A DNA stretch of 35,443 bases, taken from NCBI RefSeq assembly GCF_900187425.1, contig NZ_FYDJ01000035.1:1-35443 (forward strand). The letters are read 5' to 3'. Positions 17,085 to 24,241 of this stretch are shown piece after piece. Under the pieces are notes generated by a model. The model had not been told where the DNA came from and made no database searches. It worked only from the letters and a program-made list of their open reading frames with translations. The position numbers were made by a program, and so were the translations under genes. How positions within the stretch are numbered: position 1 is the first letter of the stretch; every line of letters begins with the position of its first letter. The DNA is from Pseudomonas sp. Irchel s3h14. Lineage in GTDB: Bacteria; Pseudomonadota; Gammaproteobacteria; Pseudomonadales; Pseudomonadaceae.

Positions 17085-17903
17085 ATGCCGCTGAGTTTTC
17101 ATAAAATGCACGCCAATGGCGATGACTTCGTCATTGTGGACTCGCGAAACGCGGCCAATCCAATGACAAGTACCCTGGCTCGGCGAATGGGTGATCGGCA
17201 CCGAGGAATCGGATTCAATCAACTCGCGGTGGTGCTCGATTGCGATGATGCAGATGCGCGTTTGATGTTCTGGAATGCAGATGGCTCCACGCTGGATGTT
17301 TGTGGCAGTGCAACGCGGGGCGCTGCGGATAGGCTGATGCGCGAATCAAATACCACTTCGATAGCGCTCCGAACCAACCGTGGCCTACTCACTTGCGAAC
17401 GAACTTCAACCGGCGCAATTTCCGTCAACATGGGAAAGCCGCTTTTCAGCTGGTCGGATATTCCCCTGGCTCTGGAACTGGACACTGCTGTTTTACCACT
17501 TGCTGATGGCCCAACAGCGTGCAGCATGGGCAATCCGCACTGCACCTATTTTGTGGATGATCTGACGGCCATTGATATAGCGACAGTTGGACCGTCAATA
17601 GAAACCAATCCCCTATTCCCCCTCAGGACGAACGTACATTTCGTCCAGATCATCAACCGAAAGCACATTCGGTTGCGCATCTGGGAGCGCTGGGGTGGTA
17701 TTCCACTCGGTTCAGGTTCCTGCTCTTGTGGCGCCGCTGTTAACGGAATTCGTCGTGGTTTGTTAGACCATTCTGTTGAGGTTGAATGTGATGGTGGAAC
17801 TGTGACGGTTCAATGGGATGGCGTGGGGCCTGTCTTTCTTATCGGGCCGGTAGAGGCAACATTTTCGGGAATGATCACGGATAGCTTATTACAAGCTTTA
17901 TAG
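17085..17903 (+). CDS. Divergent DapF-fold amino-acid epimerase homologue with altered active site
   Basis: The 272-residue protein aligns along its length with diaminopimelate epimerase. It has NADGSTLDVCG with catalytic Cys73 and Asn64, CSMGNPHC, P-x-R-T-N-V-x-F-V and E201-R202. Key residues differ. The second catalytic Cys is Ser210, in LGSGSCSCGAAV where DapF has LACGTGACAAAV. The substrate Asn of GLGNDF is Asp13, and Asn75 is Ser. Normal meso-diaminopimelate epimerisation is therefore doubtful. It may act on another substrate, as a one-base enzyme, or be inactive. It is not next to lysA. The DNA is visibly more AT-rich than its neighbours, which hints at transfer. Start ATG 17085 lies just after an AGGAT-type ribosome site. 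Confidence 0.85.
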   Translation: MPLSFHKMHANGDDFVIVDSRNAANPMTSTLARRMGDRHRGIGFNQLAVVLDCDDADARLMFWNADGSTLDVCGSATRGAADRLMRESNTTSIALRTNRGLLTCERTSTGAISVNMGKPLFSWSDIPLALELDTAVLPLADGPTACSMGNPHCTYFVDDLTAIDIATVGPSIETNPLFPLRTNVHFVQIINRKHIRLRIWERWGGIPLGSGSCSCGAAVNGIRRGLLDHSVEVECDGGTVTVQWDGVGPVFLIGPVEATFSGMITDSLLQAL

Positions 17904-18109
17904 ACACCGCCCACAAAAATGTATGGTCAGCCCATCTACTCGATCTTTTGGCGTTACAAGCCAATCTGAAGCCACCCGCAGCCCCGACCACTCGTCCGAT
18001 AAACCCTCCTACCTGTTATTTCTGACAGTAGCCAAAGCGCTTTCTTCGGGTGTTTGATAGCCCGATCAAGGCCACTTCCACTGGGCCTTCTCAGCAAGGA
18101 AGTTTCCCT

Positions 18110-20143
18110 ATGACCGCTATTCAATCGACCCCTGGAATTCTGGTGATCTATCCCCCACAAATTCCAGGCTCGACCACGCCCGTTATCAGTGATCCCCCCT
18201 CAGCTCCGGGCACTGCCTTGATTGGCCTTCCACTGTCCATCTTTACTCAGACTGCCACGCGGGACGGTACCCTGGCGGCAGCGGTGAAGGTCAGAATTGA
18301 TCCGCCGACGCACGATGGGAAGGGCTATGTCGCCATTTCGCTTTGGTTGGATGGCGACATGCTTGAAAGCAAGCCCATCCCGCCCAGCGACTGGGACAAG
18401 GTGACTTTTTTCAATCTTTTCGAATCATCGCTACGTGATGGCCGCATCAATACCCTGACCTACAAGATCCATCGCGCCAGTGAAAACGAGGGTGATTCAG
18501 AGCCGCTGTTGATCCTGTACAGCCGGCAACTGCCGGGCGGCAACGACGTCCCCGGCACTGGCGATCATCCGGGTCTGGACATCAGCCTGCCAGCCGAACT
18601 GGGCGACCCGCCGCATATCGGCAAGGACGAAGTGGACAAAGGCGTCCCGGTCACGCTGTTCTACCCGTTCATGAAAGCCTACGACAAGGTCACCCTGGAG
18701 CTTAACCGCGAGCGATTCACCTTCACGCTGCAACCCGGCGAGGAAGGCAAACCGTACGTGATCACCATCACCCGGGCCATGTTCAAGCAGGCCGGCAGTC
18801 ATCCACAATTTCCAATCTCCTACACCGTGGTCGACCAACTGAACAACCCGACGCATAAACGGCGGTGGTCGCAAATTATCAAGGCGGATGTTGACCTTGA
18901 GCGGGTTACGTTGACGGCACCGGACCTGAGTGAGAATCCAGACGACCCCGCAGATGACCCGGACAGCATCGACCTGGGCAAGTTGAAAGACTTTCTGTAC
19001 GTGCTGGTCCACGTATTTTCCCCACGCTGGGTGGCCGGCGACACCCTCCGGGTCAGCTATACCTGCACACCACCCAAGGGGCCCGTGGTGACACACACTA
19101 CTGAAACCACTGTTGGTCGACTGCCGTTTACTCACAAATTGGAGGTGCCAGCGGCCAAGGTTCTGCCGGACAGTCAAGTGCAGGCGATTTATGAACAGGT
19201 CAGAGATGGCAAGATTATCGGTATCTCGAAGCCCGCCACGGCGCGGGTGATTGGCGAAGGAGTGGTAGATGAGAAGCCCACTATCGCCTCTGTCAAAGGC
19301 GCGCCGAGCGGGGTCGATATTCCCCCGGGCGGCACCACGATCGAAACCAGCGTTACCTTGACCGGCACCGCCAGCAAAGGTCAGAAGGTCGATGTGCTCG
19401 ACGGCACCGACTCGAAAGGCCAGCCGAGGGCTGACGTGAACACGGGGGGCTGGACGCAGCTCGTCAGCGGGCTGACGGTCGCGGCGCACAGCTTCACGGC
19501 CAAAGCCCTGTATGGTTCGGGGCAGACTTCTGACGCGCGGACCTTCACCGTAACGTCCCTGCTCACTATCGACCCAACCCCTATGACCCTTTCAGGGGCA
19601 CACCTCACAATTGTTGGCACCGGGTTGGATTGGGAACATCAGGGTACCCCTCCAAACGCCTCCGCCCAACGCAAGGCTACCGGAGGCATGCCCCCTTATA
19701 CTTACAAGTCATCGAACGAAGCCATCGCATGGGTCGACCCTGTCACAGGGATGGTCTACAGCGAAGGGAATGGCTCAACCACCATCTCCGTAGAGGACCA
19801 AGCAGGGCAGTCAGTTTCCTACCCGATCAACTGTTCAGGCGCCACTTACCTCCGCCACAACCCAACCCCCCTCAACCGCCACCAAGTACTTCAATGGATT
19901 ACCTCTATAGGGGGCACTCCAATCCATCGCCCAGCGACAGAGCTACTTCATCAGCTCAATAATTGGTTCAAACATAACGGAACGCACAAATCATTTCAGC
20001 TGGGCATAATCTACAATCCCGCATTTTGGACCGACTCAGCGATACTCGGCACGTTCACCGGTCCCACGCCGTTTATAATAAGTGCCATGGGTACAATAGA
20101 ATATCCATACCCATCGCTAGCACTTCATACCAGACCCGCCTAG
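18110..20143 (+). CDS. Large Ig-like (BIG2-type) domain protein
   Basis: The 677-residue protein begins at ATG 18110 after an AAGGAAG ribosome site. It is beta-rich and contains several domains of about 90-110 residues. Examples are DKVTLELNRERFTFTLQPGEEG, a region near 280-400 with threonine/valine strands, and TSVTLTGTASKGQKVDVLDG. The part near residues 490-575 (KATGGMPPYTYKSSNEAIAWVD then GNGSTTISVEDQAG) is a good BIG2/intimin-like Ig domain. The last 100 residues form a separate domain with an Asn/His-rich helix (LLHQLNNWFKHNG). No signal peptide is seen. I recognise related unnamed Pseudomonas proteins but know no function. The last 300 bases are more AT-rich. It precedes a DUF6124 gene. 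Confidence 0.85.
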   Translation: MTAIQSTPGILVIYPPQIPGSTTPVISDPPSAPGTALIGLPLSIFTQTATRDGTLAAAVKVRIDPPTHDGKGYVAISLWLDGDMLESKPIPPSDWDKVTFFNLFESSLRDGRINTLTYKIHRASENEGDSEPLLILYSRQLPGGNDVPGTGDHPGLDISLPAELGDPPHIGKDEVDKGVPVTLFYPFMKAYDKVTLELNRERFTFTLQPGEEGKPYVITITRAMFKQAGSHPQFPISYTVVDQLNNPTHKRRWSQIIKADVDLERVTLTAPDLSENPDDPADDPDSIDLGKLKDFLYVLVHVFSPRWVAGDTLRVSYTCTPPKGPVVTHTTETTVGRLPFTHKLEVPAAKVLPDSQVQAIYEQVRDGKIIGISKPATARVIGEGVVDEKPTIASVKGAPSGVDIPPGGTTIETSVTLTGTASKGQKVDVLDGTDSKGQPRADVNTGGWTQLVSGLTVAAHSFTAKALYGSGQTSDARTFTVTSLLTIDPTPMTLSGAHLTIVGTGLDWEHQGTPPNASAQRKATGGMPPYTYKSSNEAIAWVDPVTGMVYSEGNGSTTISVEDQAGQSVSYPINCSGATYLRHNPTPLNRHQVLQWITSIGGTPIHRPATELLHQLNNWFKHNGTHKSFQLGIIYNPAFWTDSAILGTFTGPTPFIISAMGTIEYPYPSLALHTRPA

Positions 20144-20249
20144 CCCCCCACCCCGACCAGTTTAGCCGTGAGGGTTAATTCGAAAAAACGTTAATCCATC
20201 TCATCTAAAAGATAAGGGGACAGATCTATTTATCCCTTACCCTGCACTT

Positions 20250-20274
20250 ACCCTGCAGTTCTGAACTGCAGGGT
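20250..20274 (+). terminator. Perfect palindrome after the Ig-like gene
   Basis: A 12-bp arm ACCCTGCAGTTC (20250-20261) is followed after one base by its exact complement (20263-20274), then GTTTCCC. It lies 107 nt after the stop of the Ig-like gene and is its probable terminator, although the T-run is short. Confidence 0.6.
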
Positions 20275-20333
20275 GTTTCCCTCGCCCAACCCGCCCCGAC
20301 TTATCCGTCCTCCTATCGATTGAAAAGTGAGCA

Positions 20334-20471
20334 ATGACGGAGTTGTTTAATCGACATCTCCAGATACTGATTCGGGCTACACGTCCTTGCGCCTCTGCCT
20401 ACGACTACGCCAGAATCCGCCGGCTTGTGCGCCTTGGGCCTGGGCTCTATCGTTTCCCGGTCGCTGAATAA
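20334..20471 (+). CDS. Possible 45-residue small protein upstream of the DUF6124 leader
   Basis: An ATG at 20334 with a weak purine-rich ribosome site (AAGTGAG) opens a 45-codon frame to TAA at 20469-20471. It encodes a basic peptide: MTELFNRHLQILIRATRP, then a Tyr-Asp-Tyr centre, an Arg-rich helix and FPVAE at the end. The stop lies in the loop of a small hairpin at the head of the structured leader. It is too short for standard gene lists. It could be a leader peptide whose translation affects the RNA fold downstream, or chance. I do not recognise a family. Confidence 0.4.
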   Translation: MTELFNRHLQILIRATRPCASAYDYARIRRLVRLGPGLYRFPVAE

Positions 20472-20679
20472 CAGCGATCGGGTTTGGTAGCCCGGTTATA
20501 CAAGGTGCAATGTATCGCCATTTGGGGCGTTTTTTGTCTCGGCATTATGGTGGTCATGCACAGGGCGCCTTCGGGCGCGCCGGTTCCCTTGTACCCGGTC
20601 TACCAACCTGCGTATGGCCACCACCATTCGTTTGGTAGCGAGAGTGATGGCTCCTTTTTTAGTACAAGGAGATTCATCC
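20461..20679 (+). promoter_or_regulatory. Structured 5' leader RNA with sequestered Shine-Dalgarno
   Basis: A hairpin TCGCTG/CAGCGA (20461-20477) is followed by a long-range stem. Positions 20484-20495 pair with 20595-20606 (11 of 12), continued by 20499-20505 with 20587-20593 (7 of 7). Inside is a UUCG-capped stem (20565-20569 with 20574-20578). A second TTGGTAG at 20632-20638 can pair instead with CTACCAA at 20600-20606, so two folds exclude each other. CTCCTT (20651-20656) pairs with the Shine-Dalgarno AAGGAG (20666-20671). This is the layout of a translational switch in front of the DUF6124 gene. The ligand or trigger is unknown. No covariation test was possible. Confidence 0.6.
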
Positions 20680-21042
20680 ATATTCAAAGTAACGCCCAAT
20701 CCACCGGATACCGATCCGGCATCCCCTTGCGAATCACTCGATTCAAAAAAACTCCACGAAGCCGCCGACCGCGCCCTCGATCACTACCTCAAGCTGGCTG
20801 CCCACATCAAAGCCACCCCGCGCACACCCAGCACCATGTTCATCGTCAACCCGGAGCTCGATACCGAAACCCTGCTGGGCCACGCTTGCGAGTCGTTGGC
20901 ATCAGCCAATGTCATGACCATGGATCTGGCGGATCACATGGAGGGGTCGAGTCGCAATTCGTTATTGGGCATCGCGCAAATCATCATGCTGGACGAACTG
21001 GCGGTGAATCGGGCGCTGGATAACATCGATCCAGAAGGCTGA
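20680..21042 (+). CDS. DUF6124-family small Pseudomonas protein, expected start codon ATA
   Basis: The frame matches the DUF6124 family: FKVTPNPP at the N-terminus, ESLDSKKLHEAADRALDHYL, DTETLLGHACESLAS, and ELAVNRALDNID at the C-terminus. Family members start with Met-Phe-Lys-Val, and here that Met codon is ATA (20680-20682). It is correctly spaced 8 nt after AAGGAG (20666-20671). The frame is open upstream to ATG 20614, but those 22 codons lie inside the structured leader and are probably not the normal start. The gene may use a non-standard AUA start, use 20614, or be poorly expressed. The family is helical and soluble, with unknown function. Confidence 0.75.
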   Translation: MFKVTPNPPDTDPASPCESLDSKKLHEAADRALDHYLKLAAHIKATPRTPSTMFIVNPELDTETLLGHACESLASANVMTMDLADHMEGSSRNSLLGIAQIIMLDELAVNRALDNIDPEG

Positions 21043-21052
21043 CAGGCGCACT

Positions 21053-21165
21053 GATCGTTCCCACGCGCAGCAAAGGAATGCCTCAAGGGACGCTCCGCGT
21101 TCCAGCGCCCGAAAGGGACGCAGAGCGTCCCGGGCTGCATTCCCACGCAGAGCGTGGGAACGATC
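21053..21165. repeat. Pseudomonas palindromic intergenic repeat
   Basis: GATCGTTCCCACGC (21053-21066) is repeated inverted at 21152-21165. In between are nested palindromes (GGGACGCTCCGCGTTCC / GGGACGCAGAGCGTCCC). This is a known type of repeat between Pseudomonas genes, with no coding content. Confidence 0.8.
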
Positions 21166-21190
21166 GATGCGTTAAGCCCGGACATTAAAG

Positions 21191-21240
21191 GGGGCGGATT
21201 TATTTTTATAGCCCTTACAAATAAATCCGCCCCATTTTTC
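21191..21240. terminator. Strong bidirectional hairpin between convergent genes
   Basis: A perfect 15-bp stem pairs GGGGCGGATTTATTT (21191-21205) with its complement (21219-21233) across a 13-nt loop, followed by ATTTTTC. It separates the DUF6124 gene from the convergent gene ending at 21246. Confidence 0.75.
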
Positions 21241-21245
21241 TTTCG

Positions 21246-21611
21246 CTACGCAGCAAGCTCGACGTAGCTCGACTCCCCTCCTCCAGTCGCACCCGACAAC
21301 CACCCCCATACGAAGGTCAGAGTGGTACGTCCCGCATGATCAACGCCTACCGTGCCACGAGACCAGCCGGCAAGGATCTCACCATCCGTTGTCAGGCACT
21401 GATAAAGAAGCTCAATGGTATCGGGGCCTGTCACGCGTCCGACTTGATTACCCATGCGGATATGGCCGCCCTGGTAAGTACCCCAAATGGCATCTTTCTC
21501 GACATGGTAGTGAAATACGGTGCGTGCATCGGACAGTCCGTGGGCGTTGTCTGCTACCGAAAATCGGCGATTGTTCAAACGCTCGCTGATTTGAGAAAAG
21601 GGGATTTCCAT
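21246..21611 (-). CDS. Small beta-rich protein of the family often labelled N-acetylglutamate synthase
   Basis: The 121-residue protein (from ATG 21611) has the pattern NRRFSVADNAHG, TVFHYHVEKDAIWGTYQGGHIRMG, then YQCLTTDGEILAGWSRG and a C-terminal WGWLSG-x-x-GGESSYVE. I recognise this as a widespread lipocalin-like beta-barrel family. Its database name N-acetylglutamate synthase is almost certainly wrong, since there is no GNAT or kinase fold. The frame is open to ATG 21647, but AAAGGA about 10 nt before 21611 favours the shorter form. The function is unknown. Confidence 0.7.
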   Translation of the reverse strand: MEIPFSQISERLNNRRFSVADNAHGLSDARTVFHYHVEKDAIWGTYQGGHIRMGNQVGRVTGPDTIELLYQCLTTDGEILAGWSRGTVGVDHAGRTTLTFVWGWLSGATGGGESSYVELAA

Positions 21612-21806
21612 AAATGTCGCGTCCTTTAGTCGAGATGTTCCATTCAAGTCTTCGATTAGCTTAAGCCATTGTCGCGTCTGATGAAGGCACTGCTTTGGCC
21701 ATCTCTGGAGCTACGAACTCAGGAGCCACCACCGTTTGTCAGCTTCTCAGCACCTTCCCCTTCCCGGTTTTTCCAACGCTGTACACCCCTCACATGGCAG
21801 ACCTAA

Positions 21807-22092
21807 ATGATGAACAGGACAATTGCTGCTCTCACGATCGCGGGCCTGGTGTCCGCCTGCTCGCTTTTCGCGTTTGCTGCGGAAAAGGTGACTGAAGACG
21901 CTGCTGTGCCACCTGCCGCGCTTCCTGGAATCTACCAGGCTCAGGGCTTTGAATCCAAGGAGGACAAGGCCGACAAAAAAAGGTGAGGAAGCGGCGGGTT
22001 CAAACTCCGGTGCCAGCTCGGAGGAGACGGACAAAGATGCGGCCACCTCTAGCGGTTCGAAGGACGTTGAGAAAAAACCAACGCAGGAGTGA
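21807..22092 (+). pseudogene. Small exported Glu/Lys/Ser-rich protein interrupted at an A7 tract
   Basis: ATG 21807 opens a frame with a clear signal peptide (residues 1 to about 25). It contains LVSAC, a possible lipobox, and FAFAA, a possible signal peptidase I site. The frame reaches TGA at 21984-21986 after 59 codons, directly behind seven A residues (21975-21981). With one A fewer, the frame continues for 35 more codons of uniform Glu/Ser/Lys/Thr-rich, low-complexity sequence to TGA 22090-22092, giving 94 residues. Either a recent frameshift, a phase-variable tract or transcriptional slippage could explain this. The gene has no convincing ribosome site. I do not recognise the family. A hairpin terminator follows. 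Confidence 0.6.
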
Positions 22093-22156
22093 GTAGCGGT
22101 CCGCCCGCTTCGGCCTGAGTGTTGCGTAACCTGCAAGAGCTGAATTTCGCCCACAA

Positions 22157-22193
22157 AAAAGCCCACTGACCGTCACCGGTTCAGTGGGCTTTT
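22157..22193. terminator. Bidirectional intrinsic terminator
   Basis: AAAAGCCCACTGA (22157-22169) pairs perfectly over 13 bp with TCAGTGGGCTTTT (22181-22193). The A- and T-tracts on either side let it serve both the small exported protein gene and the convergent mqo. Confidence 0.9.
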
Positions 22194-22207
22194 GATTTGG
22201 CCTCTAG

Positions 22208-23854
22208 TTACAGAGCCATATCAGTCGCAGCATTAGCCTTCGGCGCCTTGGCAGGAGCAGCCGGAGCAGCAGCCGGAGCCACCATCTGACCAATCGCCGG
22301 CGGCGGAGTCAGCTGCAACACCTTGGCGGTGTAGGCCCACTCTTCAGCCACCTTCGCAGGGTTGCCATTCAACTGAGTGCCATAGCTAGGCACGATCTGA
22401 TGCAGCTTTTCCTGCCAGGCTGGCGAAGCCACCTTGTCCTTGAACACTTTCTGCAGCACGGTCAGCATGATCGGTGCAGCAGTCGATGCACCCGGCGATG
22501 CGCCCAGCAAACCAGCAATGGTGCCGTCTTGCGAGGCAACAATCTCAGTACCCAACTTCAGCACGCCACCAGCGGCTTCATCACGCTTGATGATCTGCAC
22601 GCGTTGGCCGGCTTGCCACAGGCGCCAGTCTTCGGCTTTGGCGTTCGGGAAGTATTCTTTCAGGGCGTTGAGGCGGTCTTCGTCAGACAGCATCAGTTGG
22701 CCAGCCAGGTACTCGACCAGCGGGTATTCCTTGATGCCGACTTTGGTCATTGGCCACACGTTGTGCGTGGTGGTGGTGGTCAGCAGGTCCAGGTACGAGC
22801 CTTCTTTCAGGAACTTGGTGCTGAAGGTCGCGAATGGGCCAAACAGGATGACGCGCTTGCCGTCCAGGACACGGGTGTCCAGGTGCGGAACCGACATTGG
22901 CGGTGCGCCAACGGAGGCTTTGCCGTAGGCCTTGGCCAGGTGTTGTTCGGCCAGGGTCGGGTTTTCGGTCACGAGGAACGAGCCGCCTACCGGGAAGCCT
23001 GCGTATTCCTTGGCTTCAGGAATGCCGGACTTCTGCAGCAAGTGCAGTGCACCGCCGCCCGCGCCGATGAAGACGAACTTGGCGTCGGTTTCGGTTTTGG
23101 TGCCGTCTTTCAGGTTTTTGTAGCTGACGCGCCAGCTGCCGTCTTCGTTCTTGGTGATGTCTTGCACTTCGCTAGACAGTTTCAAGTCGAACTTTGGCGT
23201 GGTTTGCAGGTGCGCAACGAACTGGCGGGTGATCTCGCCGAAGTTCACGTCGGTACCGATCGGAGACCAGGTGGCCGCGACTTTCTGGTTCGGGTCACGC
23301 CCTTCCATCATCAGCGGAACCCACTTCTTGATCACAGCCGGGTCTTCGGAGTACTGCATGCCGGCGAACAGTGGGCTCGCTTGCAGGGCTTCGTAGCGCT
23401 TTTTCAGGAACTTGATGTTGTCATCGCCCCACACAAAGCTCATGTGTGGCGTGGAGTTGATGAACGAACGCGGGTTCTTCAGCACGCCTTGCTGAACCTG
23501 CCAGGCCCAGAATTGACGGGAGATCTGGAAGGCTTCGTTGATTTCAACGGCTTTCGGGATCTGAACGTTGCCTTTATCGTCTTCCGGGGTGTAGTTCAAC
23601 TCGGCCAGGGCGGAGTGACCGGTACCGGCGTTGTTCCAGCCATTGGAGCTTTCCAGGGCGACGCCGTCGAGGCGCTCGACCATTTCCATCGACATACCCG
23701 GTTCCAGCTCATTGAGCCAAACACCGAGGGTCGCGCTCATGATGCCGCCGCCAATCAGCAGCACATCGACTTTCTTTGCCTCTTCCGCTTGCGCGGACGC
23801 GATCCCCATCGACAAAGCCAGCCCCAGCAGGGCCGTGTTCATTTTTTTAAACAT
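22208..23854 (-). CDS. mqo: Malate:quinone oxidoreductase with signal-peptide-like N-terminus
   Basis: The 548-residue FAD-dependent enzyme oxidises malate to oxaloacetate and passes electrons to quinone. The FAD-binding GGGIMSATLG lies near residues 36-45. MQO-typical blocks NGWNNAGTGHSALAELNYTP and GASPGASTAAPIML are present. The first about 24 residues (FKKMNTALLGLALSMG then ASAQAEE) look like a Sec signal peptide with an AQA/EE cleavage site, odd for an enzyme normally peripheral on the cytoplasmic side. The C-terminal 25 residues are Pro/Ala/Lys-rich. Start ATG 23854 has AGGTG about 7 nt upstream; the frame extends to GTG 23863. It is monocistronic. Confidence 0.95.
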   Translation of the reverse strand: MFKKMNTALLGLALSMGIASAQAEEAKKVDVLLIGGGIMSATLGVWLNELEPGMSMEMVERLDGVALESSNGWNNAGTGHSALAELNYTPEDDKGNVQIPKAVEINEAFQISRQFWAWQVQQGVLKNPRSFINSTPHMSFVWGDDNIKFLKKRYEALQASPLFAGMQYSEDPAVIKKWVPLMMEGRDPNQKVAATWSPIGTDVNFGEITRQFVAHLQTTPKFDLKLSSEVQDITKNEDGSWRVSYKNLKDGTKTETDAKFVFIGAGGGALHLLQKSGIPEAKEYAGFPVGGSFLVTENPTLAEQHLAKAYGKASVGAPPMSVPHLDTRVLDGKRVILFGPFATFSTKFLKEGSYLDLLTTTTTHNVWPMTKVGIKEYPLVEYLAGQLMLSDEDRLNALKEYFPNAKAEDWRLWQAGQRVQIIKRDEAAGGVLKLGTEIVASQDGTIAGLLGASPGASTAAPIMLTVLQKVFKDKVASPAWQEKLHQIVPSYGTQLNGNPAKVAEEWAYTAKVLQLTPPPAIGQMVAPAAAPAAPAKAPKANAATDMAL

Positions 23855-24241
23855 GTGTAGCACCTATGATAAAACGCCATCCGCCCTTCCATCCCCACGT
23901 TTGAGGCCCCTGGTTCACGGCATGCAGGCAGCATGCTGTGGGTTCCGCACTCATAAGGATTGGAGGGTGGGCACACAAGGCCGACGTGTCTCCATCGACC
24001 TCAGTTTATATGTCCCTACTGAACTGACTTTTTATCGTTATTGGCTTCAGCTACTTGAGCGACAGTGATTCTGTTGGCGCGTCTCAAGGACGCGCAAACT
24101 GAATAGGTCAAAGCAAGTTAGGGCGAAGAATATCACGACACGGCAAACCCGCGCGTCTGTTCACGACTTGATAGTCCGGGCACGAGCGCTGAGCCCACTA
24201 TACTCATCGTGATTTTCTCGACGAGTCTGTGAGGAGCAGTC
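23855..24241. promoter_or_regulatory. Divergent upstream region of mqo and ilvD
   Basis: This 387-bp gap contains a likely -10 box TATACT (24199-24204) ahead of ilvD, without a good -35. It also holds a 7-bp hairpin GCGCGTC/GACGCGC (24077-24083, 24089-24095) and a GCATGC pair near 23921-23937. The ilvD ribosome site GAGGAG is at 24231-24236. No small gene or riboswitch was recognised. Confidence 0.45.

Noticed and set aside
21246..21611. N-acetylglutamate synthase label
   Set aside because: The protein is a small beta-barrel-like fold without GNAT or amino-acid kinase motifs.
22400..23860. 486-residue frame antisense to mqo
   Set aside because: It is a shadow frame; mqo carries the FAD and family motifs.
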